Shown piece after piece: positions 44,681-57,155 of a stretch of DNA of 64,000 nucleotides. Every line of letters starts with the position of its first letter. The stretch's first letter is position 1. The notes under the pieces are model-generated. The model had not been told where the DNA came from and did no database searches. It was given only the letters and a program-made list of their open reading frames with translations. Origin of the DNA: Nomia melanderi (lineage: Eukaryota; Arthropoda; Insecta; Hymenoptera; Halictidae); NCBI RefSeq assembly GCF_051020985.1, contig NC_135001.1, forward strand, positions 11,897,896-11,961,895, given 5' to 3'. Both the position numbers and the translations under genes were made by a program.

Positions 44681-47304
44681 CGCTTTGCTTCACCTCCCAA
44701 CGCCTCTCATCAGCATTCATAGTCTCCCATCGCATCGTATTTCCTCGCGTCGCACGCATCACTCTACATAGCTAAGCGGCTTGAATATGTATCGCGTTCC
44801 CTCATCGACAGGAAATTATTCACCGTATAACCTTTCGCTTTTCCTGTTCGTTATCGATGTTTACTCCCGTTTAGTAGTTTCTGAGACCGCGCGATTGGTT
44901 CGATTCGACTCCACTCTTTGTCGAAACGAAAACATTCCGTTTGGCAACGCGAAACGCGCGGCAGCGCGCAGAAATTGTTTCACCTTTTCGAGCTTGCGAG
45001 TACATCGATAACGAGGACAAGATTGTTCTTCGAGAATCGGTTCGGCTTCGATTCGCATCGTCGAACGAAGGAAGAAGCGATCAAAGACTTTCGCGTGGCG
45101 CGATAAGTGCAACGATGCGTACGGCGATGCTGCTCTCGACACGTTCCGGAACGATTTGACCGGCGAAATGTACGTGTGCGTACACGCGGCTAGGAACCGC
45201 GACGCGAGAACCAAACGTAACGGATCTGATTAAACGGAGCCGGTTTCTCTTTTCGTCCTCTTGATCTCGCCTTCGCTCTCGTTCTCGTTCTGGCTTCGTT
45301 CTCTGTTTTCCGTGTTTTCGAGGGGCGAAAACATTCGATAATTCAACGATTAGTTGAACCGATGAATGATCAACGCCAAAAGCATCCTTCTCGGTTTCTC
45401 GTTGTTCGCGTTCTGATCGGATAACGATCAAAGATATTTTCGGGTTTTCGATTTCACGGTTGATAGCCACTGTTTTCCCAAGAGTTTCATTAATCTGACC
45501 GCGCCTGCAGGCTTGTACTGTATCTTGGCAACCGTGTGTACTGTATGCATTGTACAGTGTGTACGTCGGATCGTACAAAACGTACACGATTCCTTCGCTT
45601 CTTGGCGAAATTCTCCCCTTCCTTTTCTCTACGTTCCTTCCCTTACTTTTCTTGCTTCTCTTTGTTCATTCTCTTTCTCGTGATTTCGGCGCGAATAACG
45701 GCGAAAGCTGCGCGTTACTCGATTTCCGAAAGGGAATGCAAGGCTCCAAAAGGCTTCGTCGATTTCGGACGTTTCTGCTGAACGTACGGTCGCGCTTGTA
45801 TCGTGTTTTACACGGTCGATCTCGTATACGGAGAAAGAATCGGTCCGAGTTATGGATTGGGATTTATAGAGACGATCTCTAGATCCATTGAAGTTCGGGT
45901 GGATTTCGGATCGGTCCTAGGGGTTCTTTAGCGATGAAAGGAACGAAGATAGAGCAGGAGAGGAGCAGAGCGGGCGTAACGAGGAACGGGATGAGGAAGG
46001 TCGGTACACGATGGATCTCGCCACGCTCGGAACTGTTTCGAGTCGTGGACGTTATCGAGTCAAAACGCTGCTACGGCTAACGGAAGATGTTAACCTTTCG
46101 CTCCAAAGCTATCTTACCTGCGGTACTCGTCGATGAACAATACGACTTCGTTTTTCCTAATGTTTCGATTCTTTGAATGCGTCGAATTCGACGCTCGCCG
46201 TCCAATACGCTGAATTATGGATCGGATATCACGATCAATCACCGAACCGCGTCCCACGAATCGTTTCGAGCTGATGTATCCGACACGACGCATGGAAAGA
46301 AATAGTAAAAACTAAGGGGAAAAAAGAAAGAAATAAAGAAACAAACAGCGCAACGCGATCCCTTTTCTTATAGATTCTACATAAGTCCTTCGTCGAAATG
46401 GCGTGGCGACTAAATGCACCGTCCATTACGATTACGTTGTAGGTATACGCGCGCGCGAGCACACTTGCACGCCTGGCAGTGGGATAACGTTTTTTCCGCG
46501 TATGTTCGAAGCGGCGCGATATCGCGGCATCGCGGTGAGCGAGCGAGCGAACGATCGAGCGCAAGGGCGACCTCGCTTGCGCGAAAGAGGTAAGATGGGC
46601 CGAACGGAGCCGGCAACCGACCTCCCCTTGGGGCTTCTATAAATCGCAAACTCCGTTGCAAGCTTGGAAGCCCAAAGCGCTGTGGTAGAAACTTAGCTCC
46701 GTGTTCCCGAAACAGTCCCCACGCGAATGTTTCTGGAGCCGTGAGAAGAATCGTCGCGAGAAATTAGAATGAATTCCGTAGCTGTCGTTGCGCGTTTCCC
46801 AAATTTGATCGCGTTATCGTGGTGCCGACCAGAAGATTCGTACGGTGCGCGGTACTGTGAGCCCGAGTCGTCGTTTTGGAGTCTGGAAAGGCGTTGTTAT
46901 CGATAGTGGATTTCTGTTTTCTCAGTTCTCTCAGTTGTCTTTTTTCGTTTCGCCGTTTCATGGTGACTTTCGATTTCGATGCCGACGGCGCGACGAACGC
47001 ACGTGCGTGCGCGCGAAAGTGGCCGTGCGAGCGAAATCGCGAGAATGGAAGGTGGTTGGCACGGTCGCCGGTTACGGGGGTGGGGCGGAAGGGGAGAGAA
47101 GCAAAAGAAAAAGGGAAAAGGGAAAAGGAAAGGGGACCCGGAAGGGCGACTCATCTTCCGCGAATCGGCCGGGCCACTGACTGCTCGCGGATTGCATAAC
47201 GATTCCATCTCATTCGAACGCATCCTCGAGAGACGCGACTCGAGAACCACTGGACCGTGTACCGGTTGTTCCACTCGTGGAATGCGGACTAGCTCATCCC
47301 GTAC

Positions 47305-47400
47305 ATGCACGTGCACGTGAACATGAATGTGTACGTGTATGTGTACGCGCAAGTGTACCTGTACTCGATCCTGTACCTGTACGTGCACCGTACCCACGTG
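47305..47400. repeat. GTACGT/GTACCT hexamer tract
   Basis: Imperfect six-base words (GTGCAC, GTGTAC, CTGTAC) over about 95 bp. Confidence 0.7.
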
Positions 47401-47849
47401 TATGCTGTGGCTCCTATTCTCGTATCGCTGGATTCTATACGCGCACATTCTGCAATTTGCAGGCGTGTGCGAACCGTGGCACTGGTCTCGCGCGCGCGCG
47501 CGCATCGATTCTCTTTCCTGCGGCAGTCATCGCGAATTCACGATTATGTCCGTCATCATTTGCATTGCCTGTATGGCCCAACGAAATTCTCCTCACTGGC
47601 CGGGTCTATGGTCAATTGATGTCTTTCGTTAAGATGGTCAGTTCGAAATTTCACTTCTCGATTGTGCGGAACGCGTATCAAAGGGTAGACGAAAGCTGTT
47701 CCCGCGATTACCTTTATAAACAATCGAAGGAAGTTGTAGCGCATAAATATGCAGACACTAATCGTTCGGCTGCAAGCTCGTGAAGTTACTGTATGTAAAT
47801 TCGGTTGACCGGTCGTGTAGTTGCTTTGCATGAGAGTATTCACTGTATT

Positions 47850-48015
47850 TGTTTTCCTTTTTCTTTTTCCCTTTTTCCTGTTCCCTTTTTCCCATTTCCT
47901 TTTCCCCTTTCTTTTTCTGTTTCTTTTTCTTGTCCTTTTTCTTTTGCTTGTTCTTTTTCCTCTCCTTTTCACCCTATTCCCTTTCCCTTTTCCCTTCTTC
48001 GTTCTTTTTCCTCCC
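47850..48015. repeat. Polypyrimidine tract (CCTTTTTCTTTT-type)
   Basis: About 165 bp of plus-strand T and C with very few purines. Open in several frames as Phe/Ser/Leu/Pro and as Lys/Arg/Glu on the other strand, which is not evidence of protein. Confidence 0.85.
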
Positions 48016-48404
48016 CTTCGGCGCGATACAATGCCACGCGACTTCTCGGTGTCGAATTCACGTATGACAGAAAACAAATAGAGAAGAGAAAAGAGTAGAT
48101 CGGCAGGTGCTGTCGGATATCGGCGTGGGACTGTCCGTAGAGCGACAAATTTCGAACCCCGTGATCGCTTCGCGTAGCGAGATAAACAGCTCTTCGCGAC
48201 TTGGAAATAATCGTTTTGATCATTTGAAGTGCACACACCTGGTGCCGCGATCGCAGCTGCGCGTCTTTTGGTTCATCGATTCGACGAATTTAAAGGAATC
48301 TCGATGAAAAGCTGTGAAAAGCACGAGACACAAATCGACGCCGGAAATGTGACGCGTTCTAATTGCTACGCGCCTTTCTAACGTGCTGAATACGCTTCTT
48401 GTTA

Positions 48405-48405
48405 C

Positions 48406-48445
<40 letters not shown>

Positions 48446-48457
48446 GGAGAGAGAGGG
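48405..48457. repeat. (GA)n microsatellite
   Basis: GAGA dinucleotides with a few AAG and GGG interruptions. GAGA-factor type sites are possible but unproven. Confidence 0.85.
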
Positions 48458-50339
48458 ACTCTACGATTCGAACGATTCAGTGGAACCAAGTGATCTCGAT
48501 CCAGCGGGAGAAATTGTTTGAAAATGGCAGCGGAAACGCGTCGATCGAACTGAAGAGATATTCGTAAAGACGCAAGGTGAGTCTTTTGGAACGTCTGATG
48601 CGCGGTCAATCCATGAAACCGGGAATAAACGCGTCGAATAGTGACGCAGTAACGGTGCTCGCCACCGTCATACCCTTCTAAGCACCGTTCTCCGAACTTT
48701 GTAGCTCGTAACTTTAGTACAAGTCCCATCGGTAAAAGCCCTTCGCGGACGACGCGAGCTTGGTTTATCGGACCGCGGATAAGTTACGCGTCACCCGTTA
48801 TCTGACCGCGTTCGTTACGAGTGTTATCGCCTTGTGCTCTCTCCCTCTTCCCATCCGTTTCGACCAGTAAAAAGACATCGATTCAACGATTCTCGCTTCG
48901 ACCCCGATTTTCAACTCGGATTCTGATTCCGATCCGATCCGAGTCCGATTTGTTTCGGTCCTCGCCCTCGCGCAGACACGCGTTCGCGCTCGAACTATGA
49001 TATTTTCACCCCTTACAGTTTCCATTCACCGCCGTTGCCTCGTTTCACCAGGAAAAACTTATGATTGATACTGATCAGATACAGATTGGATCGGAATCAT
49101 CGTTTAACAAACGCGTCCGTTTCTTTTCTTCGTCGATTTTCTCGCTTGACTCGCGTCCATCTTTCGTGGTAATCTTCGGCGACGATTTTTTCGAATGAAC
49201 GACTCGGTTCGTTCCTCGTACTCGAAATCGGACGAGCTGGTCGGTACATGGATACGACGGAATTTTGAAAAATTAAAACATACGTTTTATCGCGCGATAG
49301 CGCTCGGTTTTTCTCTTTCCTTGGTTCTTTTTCACGATGATTGGTTTCGGACGATACGTTTCTTCCGATTTCCACGATATTGCTCGTATCTCCATCACTT
49401 AATCTTATTCACGGAAACGTTAAATCGATCAAAGATCGTCACGGTCCTGAGGGAAAAAAACGAAGCGTGGTATCCGTTCGCGTAGCGAGTAATTATTCAC
49501 GCGCATCGCGTATTCGTTCGATAACGAACCGGCGGATCGTTACGCTGGAGCGTTCGTTGCTCGTTTCCCGCCGATAACCTTTTCGATAAGTCCTCGCTCT
49601 ATCGAATTATACGTTGGTTCGATCCATCGAACGTTGAAATCCGTTGTCAAAGACGAAACGATCAAAAGCGTGTTCGCAGTTGTTCCGAAAGGTTCGAATT
49701 CGAACATTCCAGTTTTCGGTCGCATTCTGAATTAGCGAAACGAAATTCAGACGAAAGCTAAGCGAAAACGACCAGATTCGTTATCGTCGAGATTCCGAAC
49801 TACACACGTTTTGGAAAAAAAAACGATAGCTCGTCCTTCCCGTTCCTCGTTGCCCGTTCCTATGTCTTCGCTCGGCTGTCGGATTGATCGAATAAAGACA
49901 GTATTGTCGATTGTTCTTTCATATCTAATTCGATGGTATTTCCCTTGATCGATTTCCGGTTAACGCGTCGTTCTCGGAACGATTCGATTCATCCTTCCCT
50001 TCCTTCATATTTCGCGCAAACGTTCGGGGCTTAGCGATGCAAAGCGACACGATTTCGTGGCGTGTAAATTTCCATTCGCTTGTCGCATCGTCGTTTCGTA
50101 TATACCAGTCATGGCTACGGGAAATACGTTATCGAACTCTCTACTACCCGTCATCTTCCAGTCGTATTTCAATTGTCTTTCAGTCGTTTTTGAGACATCG
50201 GAACGATACGTACGCGATTTTAGCGCGCACTCGCGTAACGATGTGCCTCTGCCACATACACGCCACGTCGTACCATAGGATACCATACCATACCATATCG
50301 TGCTACGATACACACGCCCGTAGCATCTGTAGCCGTAGT

Positions 50340-50383
50340 TATGCCCATGGCCATGGCCATGGCCGTGGCCGTGGCCGCGGTGA
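50340..50383. repeat. (CATGGC)n hexamer array
   Basis: About six units of CATGGC changing to CGTGGC. The overlapping minus-strand frame reads His-Gly repeats. Confidence 0.85.
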
Positions 50384-53300
50384 CCGACCAAGGTTTACGC
50401 GTACAGGTACGATATCGGGAGCACCGTTCGGTTCGTTATCCGACGACGATCGCCAATTACTCATAAAAGTTACGCCGTGCGAACAAATTGGATGGATCTC
50501 GATGATTCGAACGGTGAAAAATCCAACACTAAAAGCAAAAATCATGGGACATGATTTTTTACTTTTCTTTTTCCAGTTTTGTAGTGGAATAGGGTGTAGA
50601 TCCCGCAGAGTATCGGATCGACAATTCCCTTCGACGAGCAGCGACGCGATAAAGAACGGTAAACGGTCGATCTCGGAGATTCTCGGTAGAATCGCCGGCT
50701 ATTAGAATACCGCGCAACCACGAAGGACAGGCTGGTTCGAGGAAAGGCACGCGTTAATGGATACCGAGCTTTTGCACGCCTAAATAAATAACTGCATCGC
50801 GGCATCTCTGCTGTGTAATTACGCGCGCGTCTACGTTCACGTATGCAGCTACGACGTGAGTGTGTACGGCTGGCTTGCATTCTACGAGTAATCGGTATAG
50901 AAAGAAGAAAAAAGGGAAAGAAGAGGCGGATAAGGGGTCTGCGGCTATAGCAGGCCGTTCTTTCCAAATTATAGCCTCGAAAAGATCGAGATTCACGGGA
51001 AGGAGAAGGATTCGACGCGACTGGACGAGACTGGACGAGACGAGTCCGACATTCGCGTTTCCGACATGTCCGTTGCTTTATTGGCGTGGTCGATCGAACA
51101 CTCGCCAAGAGACGCGTCACGGGAGGAAATTGTTCGAGCGGAATCGTAATCGCGATCTCGCGAGCCGATGGAACCGATGGAGCTCGATTGACCCTCGGCT
51201 AGCGTATACGCATAGCCTCTTAGACCGTTTGAGGCCGATAATTAAGGTAATGGCTACTTTTCAAGTGGATTTCCGTGTGTCTCGATTCTCGTAGCGAGCC
51301 AGCCAACCGCCGCCGCGCCGGTATGCCTCTCCACCGATTATGGTCACGAAGGGCGCTCACCGATCTACTCGTTCTGGCCTGGCCCATCTTTTCCTCTTGC
51401 TTCTCGCTTCCTCTTGCTCTTCTTCCGCCCCCTCTGCCTTCCCCTTGGCTGTTCCCTCTGTCCCCCCTCACACCTTACTCTTTCTCTCTCTTTCTCCCTC
51501 TTTCTCTGCTGTTCCCGCTCCTGGTCCCACAGCTCCTCGCCTCCTTCCGTTTCGATTCAACCGCCGCGCCGCCTTTCCCGCACTCTTCGTACCCCTGTAA
51601 TTGTACGTAGTCGACTCGACTCGAATCGTCGATCGCTATCCTCGATAATTCCGACAGGGGAAAAAGCGGTAACCGCGCGCGCGCTTTCTTTCCGAGATCG
51701 GTTTACGGATCGGCTCGCGAATCATCGGTCTTTTCCTTTGCTTCTATCGGATTTTCGATGCGGTGTCGACCAAGATTTCCGTCGAACCGTATCTTTCGAT
51801 TTCAACACCGAGAACCGTTGTTATCGCTGCTCCAAATACTCTACCCATGACGCGCGCGATACCAACAGCTTCGATCGACGGTACCCAGTTTTTTATCGGT
51901 CTCCGCGGTAAACGTACGGCCAACGAAGAAGAACAGAGGCAGAGGTAGAGGTGCAGGTAGAGAAAGACGCGAGAATGATGGGACACACCCGTAAGAAAAC
52001 ATCTCGATGAGTTAGCGCACAACAGGCCAACTGACGATTCGATACGATGAATTCTTAGCGTAATCAATACTCTTGTCGCTGCTGGATCTCGTCGTCATTG
52101 CGAGCTCTTCCAAAAGAGGCGCGCGATTTTATACCTATGGCAAACGTTGCTCATCCAACGCTACCAATGAATTTTCAGGGGATTTTCTAACGATGAAGTA
52201 CGATCGCTGTGTTTCGCGCATCATCTTTTCTTTGATTCGTCGTAACAATGATAGCGTTAGCCATAGTTGTGTCGATACCAACAACGGAACAACGGAAGCG
52301 GCGGCAACGAAAACGAAAACGAAAACGGCGACGGTCACGATGACGCTGAGGATGAGGATGGTTCGCTACTCGAAAACGATTGCTTCGATTGGTCCAAGTA
52401 AGATTCGAACCCGTCCCACTGGCGAAGCGTGGATCGTGCCAGGCGACCAATCGACGCTTCGACCGATAACGGAAGCCATAATTAGAGTGATCCGTTAATG
52501 AGTCGAATAGCCGCGACAACGCTTGAATGAAACTGATCGTTAATGCTTAGTCGTAGTCGCGGCCGATGACGGATCGATCGAGTCGCGATCGATTTCTCGT
52601 GTCGGGGGACCTTGAGATACATCCTCGCGCGACACGTACTCGGATACACGTACTCGTATACACCACTGTTCGGGTTCGTAGTCTGTCGGAACCTTAAGGA
52701 AGAAAGATATAGAAGAATTGCAATTTCATTCTTGATCGATTGAAAAACGGATGAAGATCGTATTCGGGTTTCCGCGACGGACGTCTAGAACGTTTGAAAC
52801 GTTTGAAACGATGGAAATGTGTATGTTTTGACCGTGTCGTGTACGCACTCTGGATCTACTCTTTTGGGCATAAATTGTTCCCTGTACGAGCAAACAAACC
52901 AACGAAAGGGCAAACTGAACTGTTTTATCGCATACGTTTTCGTGTTTGTCGACTGGAGAGACGAGACGAGACGCATCTGGTTTCTGCTCGAAAGATCTAT
53001 TTTAAAACTTGCGAAACATCGAACGAATCGTTCCTCGACGGAAAGCCCGAGGGTTAGCGCGTCGCGTTTCTCATCTTTTCTACAGAGATTTCTTTGAATA
53101 CTCATGTCCGTAGCGATTGCTTCCCGTTGCTTCGCGCGATCACGTTCCATAAATTTTACTCGATCGATATGCGACGAAGGAACGTTGTTGTTTTTCTTAC
53201 TGTCTTCGTGTGAGCACAGTTTCGCGAATTCAAGTTTCCCGAACGAAAACGGAAAGAATAGTCGTTTCCGGGTTGTTGTCAACTACCATCGAAGTAGCTG

Positions 53301-54051
53301 CTTCTCTTCTATGTTTGTTGATAATCTCGTAACAATAAAGAAGTGTTACACGCGGAAGGTCGTTCAAGATAAACAACCTTAACCTTTGGGATAAGCCAAA
53401 GTATCGACTATCCAGCTATTCGACCGGTTGACCGACCGACCGATCAATCGACTGACACGTTTCCCTCAAAACTTGATAGCTGACACGATTATAACGCGTT
53501 GTAGTACTACGCAATGGAACGAAGCGAAACGAAACGCAGCGGAACGGAACAAAACAAAATCATACAAACAACCGTTAGGGCTAGATCATTAACCGTGTCT
53601 GTGGATTTCTGATTGGGCACGCGGCTTTGTCGCAAAGTGCCTCGTAGATCGTGCGTTTAGATAGCTAACTAACATTCGAAGTATTCACAGAGTTTTGATA
53701 GGATGTCTTCGATAAATCGACTTTTTTCCTACTATGTATCTAAGCGCGACATTTCTCACTCAGCTTCTTGGGGAACTCGTTGAAACGACAACATCTCGCG
53801 GTGGATATTTTTACGTCGTGTTTCGCGAATCTCAGCGCGGTTACGAGTCGAGCTGGCGTAATATCAGTTTTATCGCGGCCGGTCGAGTCGGTTTATCTTT
53901 CATTTTTACTCGAGACGATACAACGATACACGATAAACCGTTTTGTTATTGCAGTTCGAACGAATCGAAACGCATCGAATCGCGCGAGAATTTGATATAG
54001 AAGCGGCGAACCAAACAGCCTGTGAATTGATTCTGTATTTCGATGCGCAGG

Positions 54052-55557
54052 ATGGTGTTGGTAGTGAACGGGGTCCTGCAAGAGGACATTCCAACGGATA
54101 GTAGGTCCTTGTACGCTGCACATCCGGTCTATCGCGAAACCGCGGCACAGCTTCATTCGATGCCCGCGAAATTGGTCGGGCCGATGGGTCTCCTTTACGT
54201 TCAGCAGCGAGAAATGGCCGCAACTTTGCCACACGACAGTAAGTACACCTATACGGTTCGTCTCGCTTGGCTCGCCCTCCTTCTTTCGAACTCGCATCGG
54301 ATAATCTTCTAACTCCTTGCTTTTAATTTCTTGCTTCTTTTCCAGAAAACGTGAGCATCATCGGCTCGGACGATATGACTACCTGCATAATCGTCGTGGT
54401 GAAACATTCCGGTAAGCATCCGATAAGTAACCTCGTACGGCTAGGATAGTCGAGATACTCTTTGGTCGCTGGTTCTGAATGGTTTTCGAATAACCGAGTA
54501 TCTCGCGATAACGACATGCCTATGTAAATACCTACTTTCGATTCACGAGACTAACGCGTCTCGTGACGCGATGCGTGATCATAGGTTCGGGCGCTGCGGC
54601 GTTCGCGCACCTGGATGGAGCTGGAACCGAGGAAGCCACGGCAGCGATGGTTCAGAGGGTAACCGAATTGGCTCTTGGATTTCCGGAGGGTCGTTTAGAG
54701 TTACAGCTGGTCGGCGGCTACTCCGATCCGAGGAACTATTCCGAAGAATTATTTTGCAATATTCTTTGTAAGTTAATCGCTATTCGCGATCATTGCTGTT
54801 CGGTTAATTCTGATGAGAAAGAAGAAAAAAGAAACGAAACCATTGGTCCTTTGTTTTTCAGCGGCGTTTCATAAGCAACCGGTAGAGATCGATCTGACGC
54901 TGTGTTGCGTGGGCGAGCTGAACACCACTGTCAGAGCGGGGATTCATTGGCCGGTAATCTATGGTATCGGGTTGAACGTGAAAACCGGCGAAATATTTCC
55001 GGCAACTTTCCCCGACAAAGGCCCGGATCAGGCATTAAGGGCTGCCAGGCATTTTACGGGAGGCCAACAGGTGCGTACTCGAAAACCTCCTAATATCCAT
55101 TCCGGCTTGAACATCGATTCGGATAGACGCAACGCGAACGTGAACATGAACGCAACGTGAGCATGCTTATCTACGCGCAGGTCTTGGACGTTTACGATTG
55201 TACGCTCGGATTGCTGCGAATCGGACCATTCAATTACGATCCCCTACGGGGAGTCGACCTTTGGTTGGCTCAGTCCGATCAATTTATCCTGCAACACCTT
55301 TCAACTTCACCAGAAGTGGAACCTCCGCATTTCGTGTCACAGGTAACGCTTCGTCCTCTCCAGGTATTCACGTTCGAGGATATCTCGGCGAAGCCAAAAA
55401 ATCGGTTTCGATTCATTTCGATTCGTTTCAGGTACGAGCGACACTCAAGTACATACAGGACAATCAGTTTCCAGCCGTGACCGTTTTCCGAGACAACAGA
55501 CCTCATTACTATCGTCGGGACGAAACCACCGGTGTATGGCAACCTATCAGATACTAA
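54052..55557 (+). CDS. NTAN1: Protein N-terminal asparagine amidohydrolase (NTAN1)
   Basis: Six exons: 54052-54238, 54346-54411, 54585-54767, 54862-55070, 55181-55342 and 55432-55557. They total 933 nt (310 aa, the same as human). NTAN1 deamidates N-terminal Asn of proteins to Asp, feeding the Arg/N-degron pathway. Conserved blocks are VGPMGLLYVQQREMA, IIGSDDMTTCIIVVVKHSG with the catalytic Cys at residue 76, HLDG, LQLVGGYSDPRN, VIYGIGLNVKTGEIFPA, RAARHFTGGQQVLDVYD (exon join), RIGPFNYDP and LSTSPEVEPPHFV. I chose the ATG giving MVLVVNGV, since it matches the family N-terminus; an in-frame ATG nine bases upstream would add MRR. A CGCAG just before the ATG could also be an acceptor, so an upstream exon is possible. 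Confidence 0.95.
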
Positions 55558-56120
55558 CGCCGTCTGTAATCTGCCGTCTACCGTTCGCCGTTTCGTTCAA
55601 TAGACGCTTCTCGTGGACGAAAAGGCAAAGGCAGTCTCAGAAATTACCCTGCTGATAGAAAATTCAAAAATAGAACCGCGAGCCGACCAATGCTTAACAT
55701 TCTCGCGATAAAACGACCGGACAGCCGTGTAACGGGGCGTCTGTGTCCACGCTCGAATCTCTTTTTCTCGCTCAACCTTGTTCGTGAATATGCTATTTTG
55801 TTTTCCTTCTCCAATTATTTATTGATCTCGAATACGCGAGCGGCTCGCTACAAGAATTCCTTTACGATCGTTGCTTATCCCTTTTGACGCGTGCGACTGT
55901 TGTCTCTTCTGTTAGCCTCGTACGGGCGGGAAACGATAACAAGAACAACGGCAAGGTCGCGCGCAGTTTTCATGCAATTAACGGGAAATACCTGTTCGAA
56001 CGATCGCATCGTCTTACCGTTTAGAATCATTTCGAACGGTCATTGTTAGGTACACGGTAGAATAAGGGTTAACAATCGCCGGTCGTTAACATTCTTCTTC
56101 CCCCTTTCTTTCTTCTTCCT

Positions 56121-56138
56121 CCCCCCCCCCCCCCCCCC
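56121..56138. repeat. Homopolymer C18
   Basis: Eighteen consecutive C follow a T/C-rich lead and precede GCCC. A run this long is unusual and prone to sequencing error. Confidence 0.85.
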
Positions 56139-57118
56139 GCCCATTTCAGTCTTTTTCTCTGTTCTTTCCCTTATCCCTCGTCTGTACTTTCTTTCCTATC
56201 CAGTTATATTTAATGCCAAGTACGTACACGCATTGCGATTCATTTTTCGTTTTTTCGTTGTTCGTTTCCTTTTTCTGCTCGAACAAAGATGGATACTTCG
56301 TGCGATTCGTTAGCACTTCCCTTTTGACTTTGTTTCAAACGCGGGAAGAATTGTTGACGGATTTCCAGTTGGATCAGGGAGGTTCGCGCAACGAACATTC
56401 CGTACTTGCCATAAACTAAAAGAAAAATGGAAGAAATTAAGGAAAGGTGTAAATATTATTACGGATGTTACGTACGAATCAATCCACGGAGACAAAGCGT
56501 ATTTCGAGCGATGCTGTTGTTAATTCGTATCTGTTTCTTTTATATGTCGCTGCGAAATACGTCGAAATGCTTCGCGTTGAAACGCTTCGAACGAGCGAGA
56601 AGCATCTCATCTTCTAGGCAATACGCTGAATTTTACTCGAATTTTTTATCCTCTCCGTGTAATTGTGTTACGAGAACGCTTCGACGAAGGTGAGTTTTAA
56701 TCAAATATACAAAATGTCGAGGACAAAATACGAGCGACCAAATTATGCCAAGTTATTTCTTACCTGATCGGTAGTCGCTAAGCAAGCGACGAACAATAAG
56801 TGGTGAAATAGAAAAGAGCAGCCTCTTGTTTTCGCGCGAATAATTCAAACCGTATTCCGTTTACGGTCGTTCCGCTTATTCGACATGCGAACTGGTTAAA
56901 CTTGATGTTATAATGATTCTATATCACAGAAATTGTATAAAAACAGATTTATCTATAAATATACTACGTGTATATTTTTAATAGTTAGGAAAACAACGAA
57001 AAACATTTGTAACGATCGCAATGGCATCGACGACGATAGCGGTAACGACCACGACAAGAAGAAGAAATATTTTTTCAACAAGTCTATGTTTATTTCGATA
57101 GATTTATCGGATCCGCGT

Positions 57119-57155
57119 TAACTGTAGAAAACTGTAGAAAACTGTAGAAAACTGC
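57119..57155. repeat. 10-bp minisatellite (ACTGTAGAAA)n
   Basis: Three exact units and one changed unit (ACTGCAGGAA) in tandem. Confidence 0.9.

Larger units (their letters stand above)
35839..54051. other. Long gene-poor, CpG-rich interval (about 18 kb)
   Basis: No coding region in this interval matches a family I know. Open frames are common (up to 219 codons) because the sequence is CG-rich with few stops, but they overlap on both strands, are Arg/Ser-rich and lack conserved domains. It is studded with microsatellites and minisatellites listed separately, one MITE copy and an AT-rich island. It could contain 5' UTR exons or enhancers of the zinc-finger gene or non-coding RNAs; none can be shown from sequence alone. 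Confidence 0.6.

Noticed and set aside
47556..48236. 226-codon minus-strand Lys/Arg-rich open frame
   Set aside because: The basic region is the reverse of the polypyrimidine tract at 47850-48015; no conserved segment.
52389..52460. tRNA-like B-box (reverse GGGTTCGAAT)
   Set aside because: Flanking bases do not pair into a T-arm and no acceptor or anticodon stems can be drawn.
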